From CAWGET01 sp963821715 (GTDB lineage Bacteria; Bacteroidota; Ignavibacteria; Ignavibacteriales; Melioribacteraceae): a stretch of DNA of 64,000 nucleotides. Below are positions 36,830 through 46,756 of this stretch, piece by piece. Below the pieces are notes generated by a model. The model was given only the letters and a program-made list of their open reading frames with translations. It was not told where the DNA came from and made no database searches. Within the stretch, counting starts at the first letter, position 1, and each line of letters begins with the position of its first letter. The stretch is from assembly GCA_963821715.1 (NCBI GenBank), contig CAWGET010000007.1, positions 1 to 64,000 on the forward strand. Direction: 5' to 3'. Both the position numbers and the translations under genes were made by a program.

Positions 36830-39259
36830 ATGAAGCAAAAAAATAGATTTACCATATATTTTTCTCTTTTAGTCTTTTTTTTAGGGGTGAACACTTTGTT
36901 CTCCCAGGCTAGGCTACAAGTGATTCATAACGCGGCTGATATTGCCGCAGATCCGGTAGACGTGTATCTCAATGGTACTTTATTGTTGGAAGATTTTGCT
37001 TTTAGGTCGGCAACTCCTTTTATAGACGCACCAGCCGGTGTTGAGCTTAATGTGGGAATAGCTTTACCCAATACTTCTGTGGATGATACATTAAGAAACT
37101 TTAAGGCTACACTCGAAGATGGTGAAACTTATGTAGCAATAGCGAATGGAGTTACCGCTCCGGACAGTTACGCTTCAAATCCTGACGGAAGAAGTACAGC
37201 TTTTACACTTTGGGTAAAACCAATGGCGAGGGAAATGGCAATGGATTCTTCTATGGTTGAGTTCTTTGCAGTTCACGGAGCTACTGATGCTCCGACGGTT
37301 GATGTTATTGCCAGAGACGTGGCAACTTTGGTTGACGACGCGGCTTACGGAGATATAACGGATTATCTTTCGGTTCCGGCTGCAAGCTACATTCTTGATG
37401 TAACTCCGGGTAGTGATAATGAGACAATCGTTGCTTCTTTTGATGCAGATCTTTCAGGATTAACAGGCGGAAGCGCTGTGGTGTTAGCTTCCGGATTTTT
37501 AGATCCCGCACAAAATCAAGACGGCAATAGTTTTGGACTTATAGCTGTTTTGGCCGACGGTTCTGTAGTTGAATTCCCGATGTACGAACCGACCGCGAGA
37601 TTGCAGGTTATCCATAACGCTGCGGATGTTGCAGCCGATCCTGTTGATGTTTACTTAAATGGCGATCTGTTTCTGGAAGATTTCGCATTCCGTTCCGCTA
37701 CTCCTTTTGTGGATGCTCCCGCTGGAACTGAGTTGAATATTGGAATAGCGTTACCCAATACTTCTGTTGATGATACATTAAGAAATTTTAAAGCTACACT
37801 CGAAGACGGTGGAACTTATGTAGCAATAGCGAATGGCGTTACCGCGCCTGACAGTTACGCATCAAATCCTGACGGTAGAAATACCGCTTTTACACTTTGG
37901 GTAAAACCGATGGCAAGAGAATCGGCTGAAGAAGCCGGTAATATTGACTTTTTCGGTGTTCATGGAGCAACCGACGCACCAACTGTTGATTTAGTTGCGC
38001 GCAATGTAGGAACTTTAGTTAACGATGCGGCTTACGGCGACATTACTGATTATCTTTCTGTACCTGATGGCAGATATATTCTTGATGTAACTCCGGGAAA
38101 TGACAGTAGTACTGTTGTGGCTGCTTTTGATGTCGATTTAAGAGGACTCGGAGGATCAAGCGCTGTTGTGTTAGCGTCAGGATTTTTGGACCCGACGCAG
38201 AATCAAGACGGTGAGAGTTTCGGCTTGATAGCCGTATTAGTTGATGGAACAGTTGTTGAATTCCCGATGTACGAGTCGACCGCAAGGTTGCAGGTAATTC
38301 ATAATGCTGCCGATGTAGCAGCCAATCTTGTTGATGTTTATTTGAACGGCAATCTACTTCTTGAAGACTTTGCTTTTCGTTCGGCTACGCCTTTTATCGA
38401 CGCACCCGCAGAAACTGAATTAAATATTGGAATTGCTTTGCCAAATACTTCGGTTGATGATACTTTGAGAAATTTCAAAGCAACACTTGAAGACGGCGGA
38501 ACTTATGTAGCTATAGCAAATGGCGTTACGGCTCCTGACAGTTACGCTTCAAATCCTGATGGAAGAAGTACAGCTTTTACACTTTGGGTAAAACCAATGG
38601 CAAGAGAAATGGCTGAAGACAGTACCTCAGTAGACTTCTTTGCGGTTCACGGAGCTACAGACGCACCGACAGTGGACGTAATTGCCAGGGATGTCGCTAC
38701 TTTGGTTGACGACGCAGCCTACGGTGATATAACAGATTACCTTTCAGTTCCGGCGGCGGAATATACTTTAGACGTTACGCCCGGAGCAGATAACAATACT
38801 GTAGTCGCTTCATTCAATGCCGATTTAACTTCCTTGGCAGGCGGAAGCGCAGTGATTCTCGCGTCCGGATTTTTGACTCCGGATCAGAATCAGGATGGAC
38901 AAGCATTTACTTTGATTGCTGTATTGGCTGATGGAACAGTATTGGATCTTGGAGGTGTTACAAGTGTGAATGATGATTTCAGCGATTTAATTCCTGGCGA
39001 ATATCAACTTTCTCAAAATTATCCCAATCCGTTCAATCCTACTACTAAAATTAATTTTAGTATTCCCACAAACGGATTAGTCACCTTGAAGATTTACGAT
39101 ATACTCGGTAAAGAAGTTGCAAATCTAGTGAATGAAAATTTAGAAGCCGGAAATTATATTGTTAACTTTGAAGCTGCACGTTTATCTTCAGGCGTTTACT
39201 TTTACCAGTTAAAAGCAAACGATTTTGTTGAAGTGAAGAAAATGAATTTAATTAAATAA
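36830..39259 (+). CDS. T9SS cargo with three DUF4397 repeats
   Basis: An 809-residue secreted protein with signal peptide (cleavage after LFSQ, residue 26). Three nearly identical repeats of about 229 residues begin with ARLQVIHNAAD at residues about 27, 256 and 485; each holds two DUF4397-like beta-sandwich blocks. The C-terminal 80 residues form the type A sorting domain (QNYPNPFNPTTKINFSIP, then SSGVYFYQLKA), which directs transport through the type IX secretion system and anchoring at the surface. Function is unknown; repeated beta domains suggest a surface or adhesive role. GAGG lies upstream of the start and a terminator follows. Confidence 0.85.
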   Translation: MKQKNRFTIYFSLLVFFLGVNTLFSQARLQVIHNAADIAADPVDVYLNGTLLLEDFAFRSATPFIDAPAGVELNVGIALPNTSVDDTLRNFKATLEDGETYVAIANGVTAPDSYASNPDGRSTAFTLWVKPMAREMAMDSSMVEFFAVHGATDAPTVDVIARDVATLVDDAAYGDITDYLSVPAASYILDVTPGSDNETIVASFDADLSGLTGGSAVVLASGFLDPAQNQDGNSFGLIAVLADGSVVEFPMYEPTARLQVIHNAADVAADPVDVYLNGDLFLEDFAFRSATPFVDAPAGTELNIGIALPNTSVDDTLRNFKATLEDGGTYVAIANGVTAPDSYASNPDGRNTAFTLWVKPMARESAEEAGNIDFFGVHGATDAPTVDLVARNVGTLVNDAAYGDITDYLSVPDGRYILDVTPGNDSSTVVAAFDVDLRGLGGSSAVVLASGFLDPTQNQDGESFGLIAVLVDGTVVEFPMYESTARLQVIHNAADVAANLVDVYLNGNLLLEDFAFRSATPFIDAPAETELNIGIALPNTSVDDTLRNFKATLEDGGTYVAIANGVTAPDSYASNPDGRSTAFTLWVKPMAREMAEDSTSVDFFAVHGATDAPTVDVIARDVATLVDDAAYGDITDYLSVPAAEYTLDVTPGADNNTVVASFNADLTSLAGGSAVILASGFLTPDQNQDGQAFTLIAVLADGTVLDLGGVTSVNDDFSDLIPGEYQLSQNYPNPFNPTTKINFSIPTNGLVTLKIYDILGKEVANLVNENLEAGNYIVNFEAARLSSGVYFYQLKANDFVEVKKMNLIK

Positions 39260-39278
39260 AATAGTGTAATTTCATTTA

Positions 39279-39322
39279 GGTCGTATTTCTGATTAATAAC
39301 AGAAGTACGGCCTTTTGTTTTT
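39279..39322 (+). terminator. Terminator after the DUF4397 protein
   Basis: Arms ggtcgtatttctg (39279-39291) and cagaagtacggcc (39300-39312) with a T-rich run (ttttgtttttt). Confidence 0.85.
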
Positions 39323-39382
39323 TGTTGATACTAAAATTTAAAAAAATTATTATGTGTTTCTCTTTAACAGATATAATATTAA

Positions 39383-40564
39383 TTGAAAAAAAATATATTC
39401 TATATAATTTTTACATTTTTGATCAGCACAAACGCCTTCTCTCAAAAAACAGAAAATGTTTTTATCGTAGTGATTGACGGATCCCGATATACTGAAACAT
39501 TTGGAGATTCATCATATAAAAACATACCCAATTTGGGAAATAAACTAAAACCGCTCGGAACATTATTTCCCTCTTTTTATAATGACGGGAAAACTTATAC
39601 TGTTTCCGGGCATTCAAGCATTTTAACAGGTACCTGGCAGATTTTAGCAAATGATGGAAGCGAACGCCCCCACAAACCTACACTATTTGAATATTTTAGA
39701 ATGCAAACAAATTCTTCTCTGAATAAAAATTACGTCATTCATGGAAAAAGCAAATTAAACGCAGTAAATTACAGCGATCACTCTTCATATGGGATTAACT
39801 ATAAAGCTTCAGTTGTTGAAGCAGATAATTATGACGATAAAGCTGTAATCGACAGTGCAAAAAAAATTGTTGGGCTCAATCATCCGAAATTGACATTAAT
39901 TAATCTGCCGCAGATTGACCGTTCCGGGCATGATAAAACTTGGGATGAATATGTTGACGCAATTAAACAAGCGGATAGTCTTGTTTATGATTTTTGGAAT
40001 TTTATTCAGAAGGATTCAGTTTATCATAACAAATCAACAATATTTATTACAAATGACCACGGACGACACACAGATAATTATAAAGAGCACGGAGATTCTT
40101 GCGAAGGCTGCAGACATATTATGCTGCTGATGATTGGACCGGAAATCTTTCAGAATAAAATAGATACAACTTACTATTCCCAAATTGATATTGCTTCTAC
40201 CGCCGCGCGTCTTTTGGAATTTGATGCTTTATATAGCGAAGGAAAAATAATTAACGCATTTATTCCCCCAACCGGAATTACAGAGAAAACTTTTCGGCCT
40301 GAAGAATTTAAACTCTTCCAAAATTATCCAAATCCGTTCAATCCAAATACTAAAATTAATTTTACTATTCCCGAAGAAAGTTTCGTGGAGCTTACTGTTT
40401 TTGATATTTTAGGAAAGAAAGTTAAAACTTTAGTTGATCAATATTTACCTGCCGGTATACATTCTTCAATCTTTAATGCAGAGGATTTATCCAGCGGAGT
40501 TTATTTTTATCAGTTAAAGGTAGATATGAATATTTCGACCAAAAAGATGAATCTTATTAAATAA
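39383..40564 (+). CDS. Alkaline phosphatase-superfamily hydrolase with T9SS sorting domain
   Basis: A 393-residue secreted protein. TTG at 39383 is the likely start since the signal peptide (KKNIFYIIFTFLISTNAFSQ) follows at once and no ATG precedes it. The fold is that of the alkaline phosphatase/sulfatase/phosphodiesterase superfamily: IVVIDGSRYTETFGD holds the first metal Asp, the nucleophile is probably in KTYTVSGHSSILTG, and DRSGHDKTWDEY and TNDHGRHTDNYKEHGD supply further metal ligands. The last 80 residues are a type A sorting domain (QNYPNPFNPNTKINFTIP). It is followed by lplA after 4 bases. The substrate is unknown. Confidence 0.85.
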   Translation: MKKNIFYIIFTFLISTNAFSQKTENVFIVVIDGSRYTETFGDSSYKNIPNLGNKLKPLGTLFPSFYNDGKTYTVSGHSSILTGTWQILANDGSERPHKPTLFEYFRMQTNSSLNKNYVIHGKSKLNAVNYSDHSSYGINYKASVVEADNYDDKAVIDSAKKIVGLNHPKLTLINLPQIDRSGHDKTWDEYVDAIKQADSLVYDFWNFIQKDSVYHNKSTIFITNDHGRHTDNYKEHGDSCEGCRHIMLLMIGPEIFQNKIDTTYYSQIDIASTAARLLEFDALYSEGKIINAFIPPTGITEKTFRPEEFKLFQNYPNPFNPNTKINFTIPEESFVELTVFDILGKKVKTLVDQYLPAGIHSSIFNAEDLSSGVYFYQLKVDMNISTKKMNLIK

Positions 40565-40568
40565 GTCT

Positions 40569-41537
40569 ATGTTTTATTTGGTCGATAATCGAAATAATTC
40601 CGATCCTTTTATTAATCTCGCAATCGAAGATCATCTTTTAAGATTTTCCGATAAAACATTTTTATTTGTTTACATAAATTCACCATCAGTTATTGTGGGA
40701 CGAAATCAAAATATTTATGAAGAAGTAAATGTTAAATTTGCATCGGATAATGATATTAAAATTGTCCGGAGAATTTCAGGAGGAGGAGCTGTTTATCACG
40801 ATAAAGGAAATTTAAGTTACAGTATAATTTCAGATTATAAACGCGAACTTTATAATAATTATAAAAAATTTTCCCAACCTGCAATTTTGCTATTGCAAAA
40901 ATTAAATCTTAATGCCGCGCTAAATGAAAGAAACGATATAGTGCTAAATGGTAAGAAAATATCCGGCGTCGCACAGTTCACATCAAGAAACAGGATGATT
41001 ACTCACGGAACTTTACTGTTTAACACCCAACTCTCAACATTAAGAAGAGTTCTTGAAGTAAAGCAAGATGAATTTGTGTCCAAAAGTACAAAATCAAAAA
41101 GAAGCTCAGTAATAAATATTGCGGATGAATTACAAAAAGAAATTTCAGTCGATGAATTTAAAGATATGCTGATAGAAGAATTTTCGGATTTTTATGGTGG
41201 AATAGCAGAATTCAATTTTGGTGATGACGAATGGGTTAAGGTAAAAGAATCGGCCAAAGAGAAATTTAAGAACTGGAACTGGATTTATGAAAGAATCCCA
41301 AAATTCCAAATAAATAGAAGAAGAATTATTGGTGAAAAAAGTTACACATTATTTATGAAGGTTGATAAAGGAATCATTTCCGAAATCGAATTAAATTCAG
41401 AGGGAAATTATACCGAATTAAATTTCTTGAAAAAGAGTTTAATAGGAAAAAAATATTTTTATGATGAAATAAGAAATCTCTTGGAAGAAAATCAGGCTTT
41501 CCAAGATCGAATGGATCTGCTGCAAATTTTATTTTAG
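40569..41537 (+). CDS. lplA: Lipoate-protein ligase A
   Basis: A 322-residue cytoplasmic enzyme that activates lipoate with ATP and attaches it to lipoyl domains of 2-oxoacid dehydrogenases. The catalytic domain includes SVIVGRNQNIYEEVN, RRISGGGAVYHDKGNLSYS (the lipoyl-AMP site) and NDIVLNGKKISGVAQF, with the catalytic Lys in GKKISG. A C-terminal accessory domain starts near residue 235. It follows the phosphodiesterase-like gene by 4 bases, although the roles seem unrelated, and its end overlaps the convergent thioesterase gene by 4 bases. Confidence 0.9.
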   Translation: MFYLVDNRNNSDPFINLAIEDHLLRFSDKTFLFVYINSPSVIVGRNQNIYEEVNVKFASDNDIKIVRRISGGGAVYHDKGNLSYSIISDYKRELYNNYKKFSQPAILLLQKLNLNAALNERNDIVLNGKKISGVAQFTSRNRMITHGTLLFNTQLSTLRRVLEVKQDEFVSKSTKSKRSSVINIADELQKEISVDEFKDMLIEEFSDFYGGIAEFNFGDDEWVKVKESAKEKFKNWNWIYERIPKFQINRRRIIGEKSYTLFMKVDKGIISEIELNSEGNYTELNFLKKSLIGKKYFYDEIRNLLEENQAFQDRMDLLQILF

Positions 41538-42286
41538 CTTTTTTCTATAGGTTTCCAGATTGTCTCTATTTGGCATACTTCCTTTTCCTGATCAGAAATT
41601 AAATGAACGCATCTTTTTGAATTCTCTTCATCTATTATTTCAAGCTTTGAATGTATAATCCCTTGCGAATCAGCTTCTTTTTTATAAACAACCTTCAGAT
41701 CAGTTATCTCGTAATTTTTTACAATTTCCTGCGGAACAACTTCCAAAGCCCAGGCTATATATTGAACATTATTAACATGGTTATTTGTGTCGATATCAGA
41801 ATTTCTTACAGAAAAAGATTTTTCATAATCGGTGGTTCCCGGAACCTGAACCGGGCGCATTTCTAAAGGAAGATTGTCCTTCTCGGTAAGTCCATATTTA
41901 TTGAACATTTCTTCAATAATTTTTATAGGTCGTTTCTTAACTGCGTCAATAAAAAGCCATTCAGTATGGGCTTCAACAATCATTTCCTTTTTATCGTTAA
42001 GAATCTCAAAATACCTGTAAGCATAGAAACCTTTAAATGAATTTGGTTTAGTATTTACCACAATCTCATCTTTGAATTTCGGGTATTTGTAAATTTTTAC
42101 ATCCCACTTGTGAAGCACCCACAAAACTTGATTTTTCTTGTAGTAATCAATACCGACTCCAAGATTTTCACTCTGCATAACTGCATTGTTTTCACAGAAC
42201 CTTAAAAGGCTGATAACTTTTGCTTTTAATTCAAGATCGACATCGTAATAATTTATTAAGTATTTTTGACTGTAAACATTACTCAT
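41534..42286 (-). CDS. Acyl-ACP thioesterase
   Basis: A 250-residue double hot-dog protein of the acyl-ACP thioesterase family, which releases fatty acids from acyl carrier protein. The N-terminal hot-dog contains YYDVDLELKAKVISLLRFCE and HKWDVKIYKYPKFKDEIVV; the second contains SVRNSDIDTNNHVNNVQYIA, where the Asn-His pair is characteristic of the active site. It overlaps the next small membrane-protein gene upstream by 8 bases, so the two are probably co-transcribed. Confidence 0.85.
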   Translation of the reverse strand: MSNVYSQKYLINYYDVDLELKAKVISLLRFCENNAVMQSENLGVGIDYYKKNQVLWVLHKWDVKIYKYPKFKDEIVVNTKPNSFKGFYAYRYFEILNDKKEMIVEAHTEWLFIDAVKKRPIKIIEEMFNKYGLTEKDNLPLEMRPVQVPGTTDYEKSFSVRNSDIDTNNHVNNVQYIAWALEVVPQEIVKNYEITDLKVVYKKEADSQGIIHSKLEIIDEENSKRCVHLISDQEKEVCQIETIWKPIEKS

Positions 42287-42494
42287 TTTTCTTTTTTCTA
42301 CTCTTTAATTTCAGAAATAATTTTTTTGCCCAATCATATTCTAACGCTAAAATGGCTAATCCCAACGGAATTATTATAAACGCCGGACCCGGAAGAAAGA
42401 TCAATAAAACACCTATAAATATAACTATCGAACCGGCAATTGTTATTATTATTCTTTTAATATTTCTAAGTATCTTCAATCTTTTTCTCCGCAA
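42279..42494 (-). CDS. PGPGW-family small membrane protein
   Basis: A 71-residue protein with a basic N-terminus and one or two membrane segments (IIITIAGSIVIFIGVLLIFL and FIIIPLGLAILALEY) joined by LPGPAF, the signature of the PGPGW transmembrane family. The function is unknown. Its 5' end overlaps the metallophosphoesterase gene by 29 bases, and its 3' end overlaps the thioesterase start. Confidence 0.75.
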   Translation of the reverse strand: MRRKRLKILRNIKRIIITIAGSIVIFIGVLLIFLPGPAFIIIPLGLAILALEYDWAKKLFLKLKSRKKKNE

Positions 42495-43287
42495 CCCATC
42501 CTTTATCTATTTTATCGTACGATGTTGTTTCCTTTCCGATGAAAGTTTCACCGTTCCAGACGCGAACGTTAATGTCGATGTTATTTGTATCAAGATAGAT
42601 CATGTTGTATGCATTTGGTTCTTCTCGTATACGGTTTGAAATTGCAGTTGCAGCCTGCGATACGATTGTAGAGCCGACAGATTTTGGATAGTACGGCTGG
42701 ACGTTTCCGGAATATTGAACGTGAAGATGGCCGGCGAGTAGCAAATCTATAAAACATTTATCAATAACTACCAAGGCTTTCTGTGAACGTCCGACTAATT
42801 TAATTCCATCATCATCAGGCGGCGGAATAAATGGATGATGAGTTACAACAATTTTGAAAACTTCATTTGGAATTGCGCAGAGCTTTTCTTCCATATCTCG
42901 TATTTGCTCGTAGGAAATTCTTCCCTCTTTCCAGGTTAAAGATCGAGCGGTATTTATTCCATAAACCGCAATCTCACCGTCGTTAAAAAGCGGAGCTAAA
43001 TCATCCGTAATTATTTTTTTGTATCTCTTTAGCGGTGCAAGGAATCTTCTAAAAATATCGAACAACGGAATATCATGATTTCCAGGTACGATAATTTTTG
43101 GAAACTTAAACCTGTCTAAATATTTTTTTGCAGCTTTGAATTGTTTCGTCCTCGCTCGCTGAGTTAAGTCGCCGCTTACTACTATGAGATCGGGTTCGCA
43201 TTTAGTTATGTCTTTTAGCAAGGCTTCTGCTATCTCTTTGTTTTCAGTCCCAAAATGAAGATCGGAAATATGCGCTATTTTTTTCAT
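42466..43287 (-). CDS. Calcineurin-like metallophosphoesterase
   Basis: A 273-residue cytoplasmic phosphoesterase with a complete binuclear metal site: AHISDLHFGT, VVSGDLTQRA, VPGNHDIPLFD, VTHHPFIPPP and LAGHLHVQYSG. These match the class III cyclic nucleotide phosphodiesterase-like branch. The substrate cannot be assigned. It starts the run metallophosphoesterase, PGPGW protein, thioesterase. Confidence 0.85.
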   Translation of the reverse strand: MKKIAHISDLHFGTENKEIAEALLKDITKCEPDLIVVSGDLTQRARTKQFKAAKKYLDRFKFPKIIVPGNHDIPLFDIFRRFLAPLKRYKKIITDDLAPLFNDGEIAVYGINTARSLTWKEGRISYEQIRDMEEKLCAIPNEVFKIVVTHHPFIPPPDDDGIKLVGRSQKALVVIDKCFIDLLLAGHLHVQYSGNVQPYYPKSVGSTIVSQAATAISNRIREEPNAYNMIYLDTNNIDINVRVWNGETFIGKETTSYDKIDKGWVAEKKIEDT

Positions 43288-43399
43288 ACTATTTTATTTT
43301 ATGCTGTATTTATAAAAAATTAATTTTCATTAGATCGTGAGCAGCTAAATTTTTGCCTCTGCTTGTAAGTGCATAAAAGAGCCTTTAAAGATAAAGAGC

Positions 43400-44284
43400 T
43401 TAATTTTTTTTTGGAATAAAAACACTTAATCTTTTAGGCAGAATTTTATAATAGAGCGGCGGAGTTAAGTTGAATATCTCTCCGTCAATTGCCACTTTAA
43501 CTTTTTTACTCCTTGTTTCCAGCGTTACATTTTCAATCAATTTGAGATCAAAATTTTTTGACTGACTTAATCTGTTCAGCAAGGTGAAGGAAACCATTTT
43601 TAATATATCGAAACGGCTATTTATATTGGCAGTATATAAATATAATTTATTTCCGGTAAAAGTTGTACGTCTTCCTAAATTGAACATTTCAAATTTGTAT
43701 TCGTTGTTCCCTATAAATATAAACGGAGTGGTAAAATTATTTGATTCGTTTCCGGTCTTAATTTTCACAGTAAAGAGTGGAAATCTCTTGAAGATAGTAA
43801 TTATTGCGATGAACATTGCCGCCCATTTAGTGCCGCCCCATTTTCTTAAGATATTTTCCCGAAGTTTAACGGCTTTGGGATAAAGTCCTACCGATGAATT
43901 ATTTATAAAAATTTTACCGTTAACTTCACCGGCGTCAATTTTTGAAGGCTCTGTTTCGGCAATTAATTTTACTGCTTCTTTAAGGGATAAAGGAATTCCG
44001 GCGTCTTTAGCAAAGTGATTGTAAGTTCCGGCGGGAAGAATCCCGAGCGGAATATTCTTGTCGATTATAATTTCGGCGACAGAACTTATACTTCCGTCGC
44101 CGCCTGAAACTACAATGATATCGGGGCTTTCTGCAAGGGAAGCGTTTACTGCCGCGTTTATATCTTTTCCGGTAACTACTTTTAGGTGTACTTCAAAATT
44201 GTGCTTTTTAAATTCTTCTTCTATCAAGTCGGGATTCGAAATATCAGGTCCCGATTTTTTATTTACAATAACAGCGGCTTTCAT
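43400..44284 (-). CDS. Diacylglycerol kinase-family lipid kinase (YegS/BmrU-like)
   Basis: A 294-residue cytosolic lipid kinase. The nucleotide-binding block VVSGGDGSISSVAEI and LGILPAGTYNHFAKDAGIPL are the DAGK catalytic hallmarks. The C-terminal beta-sandwich includes KVKVAIDGEIFNLTPPLYYK, the usual end of the family. It overlaps the AI-2E permease gene by four bases and is translated after it. The lipid substrate is unknown. Confidence 0.88.
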   Translation of the reverse strand: MKAAVIVNKKSGPDISNPDLIEEEFKKHNFEVHLKVVTGKDINAAVNASLAESPDIIVVSGGDGSISSVAEIIIDKNIPLGILPAGTYNHFAKDAGIPLSLKEAVKLIAETEPSKIDAGEVNGKIFINNSSVGLYPKAVKLRENILRKWGGTKWAAMFIAIITIFKRFPLFTVKIKTGNESNNFTTPFIFIGNNEYKFEMFNLGRRTTFTGNKLYLYTANINSRFDILKMVSFTLLNRLSQSKNFDLKLIENVTLETRSKKVKVAIDGEIFNLTPPLYYKILPKRLSVFIPKKN

Positions 44285-45333
44285 TTTTCGCCTATAACAT
44301 CTACTTTATCGCCTAATGAATCTTCAATATAAAGCATTTGAATAATTACAATTACAATAACGAGAAGGGGAGTGGCGAGAAATAAACCAAACACCCCGAG
44401 CCAAACTCCGACTAATATCTGCACCGATATTAAAAGCGCGGGCGCCATCGAAACAGTCCGCTGCTGAATCATCGGAGTAATTAAATAACTTTCTATCCAT
44501 TGAATTACGATGTAAAGAAGCGCGACGTATACGGCTTTCATTGGGCTTTGTATCAATCCAATGAGTATTGCCGGAATTGCCGAAATAACCGGACCGATAT
44601 TCGGCACAAAAGTTAAAATTGCCGCGATAATTCCTAGAGTAATAGCGAGCGGGATATCGAGTATTGCAAGCCCTATTGCCGTAAAAATTCCGATTATGGA
44701 CATTGAAATTAATCTTCCCACAAGCCACCATCCGAGCGCCGTGCTTATTGAATCTGTTACTTCCGAAATTCGATCCCGCTTCTTTTTCGGGAATAATTTT
44801 AGCAATCCCTTTTTATATAAATATGGATTGAACGCAACGTAAATACCAATAATAAGAATAATGAAAAAATTGACAAGTGCGCCGATGGTTGTGGAAAAAA
44901 TACCGGTGATACGCTTAACCACATCCTTGTCTGCCACACTCTCCATATCCATTTTATTAATTTCGCTAACCAGGCTTTTCCCCCAACTATAATGCTCAAC
45001 GTTTTTCTCTAACTGGTTAACAGCTTCGGGAAGAGTTTTTTGCAGCTGAGTAAATCCGTCCGAAATACTTGGCCCGAGAAGAATTACAAAAAGATAAATA
45101 ATCAGGATCATCAGAGTAAGAGTTATAGCGACTGAAATTTTTACAGGGATAGGAATATACTTTGAAATGAAACCGGCTATTCCTCTAAGAAAAACAGAAA
45201 AAAGTAATCCTGCAAAAACCAAAAGAAAAACGTTTATACCGTAAATTATTAGCACGATCGAGCCGATAAAAAGAGCCGCAATTCCAACAGCTGTTAAAAC
45301 TTTTTTAGAAAAACTGAGAGAGTCGTTTGACAT
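44281..45333 (-). CDS. AI-2E family (PerM-like) transporter
   Basis: A 350-residue inner-membrane protein with seven or eight membrane segments. The family block is GIIAAILTFVPNIGPVISAI and the end includes LGVFGLFLATPLLVIV. Members exchange small molecules or ions; the AI-2 label is historical. It is coupled to the lipid kinase. Confidence 0.85.
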   Translation of the reverse strand: MSNDSLSFSKKVLTAVGIAALFIGSIVLIIYGINVFLLVFAGLLFSVFLRGIAGFISKYIPIPVKISVAITLTLMILIIYLFVILLGPSISDGFTQLQKTLPEAVNQLEKNVEHYSWGKSLVSEINKMDMESVADKDVVKRITGIFSTTIGALVNFFIILIIGIYVAFNPYLYKKGLLKLFPKKKRDRISEVTDSISTALGWWLVGRLISMSIIGIFTAIGLAILDIPLAITLGIIAAILTFVPNIGPVISAIPAILIGLIQSPMKAVYVALLYIVIQWIESYLITPMIQQRTVSMAPALLISVQILVGVWLGVFGLFLATPLLVIVIVIIQMLYIEDSLGDKVDVIGEK

Positions 45334-45431
45334 TAGAATCCTGATATTTATGTGTTATATCAGAATATAAAATTAATACTAAAATTACAAGAAGAGGAAG
45401 GGGAGAGATGACGGTTGAAGAAACTTAATGC

Positions 45432-45839
45432 CTAAGTAGGTTTCACCGTCACCATATTTAAATTAAGAAGTTTATAAACCGAGTTGCCGTAATGAACTTC
45501 ATTAGTAAAACCGGAATGGTTTTCATCTTGCCGGAAAGAATTTTGATCGATATTTAAAATGTATTTTATTTTATCTACAATTATCCCGAAATAATCGAAT
45601 CCGCGTTCGAATAAAATGATGCGGCTGTTTTCATCAATTACCGGAAATTGATATCCAAGATCGGAATGAATATCTATCAGTTCAATCTGTTTGTCATCAA
45701 AATTTACAAAAGGATTTATCCTTTTAGCAAACGGATTCCCGCTGAAATATTTATCGGCTTTTGTTATTGCCGGAACCTGCTGAAGATCCACGGCAAATTC
45801 TTTGCCGTTTATTAAAAAAACTATTATTCCTTCTATCAT
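45432..45839 (-). CDS. CheW-like domain protein
   Basis: A 135-residue single-domain protein with CheW-like beta barrel features: IIVFLINGKEFAVDLQQVPA at the start, ELIDIHSDLGYQF in the middle and FDYFGIIVDKIKYILNI. No other chemotaxis gene is nearby apart from response regulators, so it may serve a non-motility pathway. The assignment is by pattern and is moderate. Confidence 0.65.
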   Translation of the reverse strand: MIEGIIVFLINGKEFAVDLQQVPAITKADKYFSGNPFAKRINPFVNFDDKQIELIDIHSDLGYQFPVIDENSRIILFERGFDYFGIIVDKIKYILNIDQNSFRQDENHSGFTNEVHYGNSVYKLLNLNMVTVKPT

Positions 45840-45987
45840 TTCTATCCTTTCGTATTAAGCTTTTTATAAGATGTTACAAATTGAATGCCAGTTTAAAATT
45901 CAGTTTTTACCCGTTTTTGATTGTATTGTATTTATTATAAGTAAAAGAATTTTATTACAGCGTAAAGGTTTTTCCTTTTAATTATTT

Positions 45988-46503
45988 CTAATTAAGAAAA
46001 ACTTTCAGTTCTTTATCCAATTCGTGGGAATACAAATTGATTTTAATCTCCGTACCGTCGTTTTCTCTGTGAACAAAAGCATGGTTTTTCTGATGAAAGA
46101 GATCTTTCATAAAATCTTTTTGATTCAGCGTATTCTTGTCTACAACATTTTTAATGCGTTTAACTGTGTCGTTAAAATTGATCGGCTTCAGAATATAATC
46201 GCTGATATTTAAGGGAAGAGTTTTGTTGATGGAGCTTTTATCGCCAACCGCGGAAATTACAATAACCGGCAGGTCGGAAAATCTTTTCGATTTTCTTATA
46301 ACGCGCAGCATTTCTATTCCGTCCATTTCCGGCATAGCAATATCAAGCAGGATAATGTCAGGATGTTCTTCATCTAAAATAGATAAAGCCTGCAGCCCGT
46401 TTTTTGCAAAAAATAATTGACAATCGAATTTTTTGGTTAATACTTTTTCAATTATTAATCTGGAAAAATAATCGTCTTCAACAATAAGAAATTTTAATTT
46501 CAT
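45988..46503 (-). CDS. Response regulator receiver protein
   Basis: A 171-residue CheY-like receiver. Acidic pair ED at 9-10, phospho-acceptor Asp54 in PDIILLDIAMPEMDG, and Lys in DYILKPINF. A C-terminal helical and strand extension of about 45 residues has no recognised DNA-binding motif. It lies near a CheW-like gene, an NtrC-like regulator and a histidine kinase on the same strand, perhaps as one signalling group. Confidence 0.88.
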   Translation of the reverse strand: MKLKFLIVEDDYFSRLIIEKVLTKKFDCQLFFAKNGLQALSILDEEHPDIILLDIAMPEMDGIEMLRVIRKSKRFSDLPVIVISAVGDKSSINKTLPLNISDYILKPINFNDTVKRIKNVVDKNTLNQKDFMKDLFHQKNHAFVHRENDGTEIKINLYSHELDKELKVFLN

Positions 46504-46756
46504 TTTTTAGTAGAGTATTGTTAGTAAAATATATCATTTTACTTTTATATAAACAATTACAGTACCAAAAAAATAATGCATTATTGAAGCGTAAATTACA
46601 TTTAACATATTTACAGGGGTAAAAATTATTTACTGAAGATAAAAAATCTTAACAAATTGTGATTTAAATCAAAGTTGTAATAGCAGGAGAAGCGAGGTTT
46701 CTTATATAAATGTCTACATTAATTTTAAAAATTATATCCTGACGGGACTCTACTCT

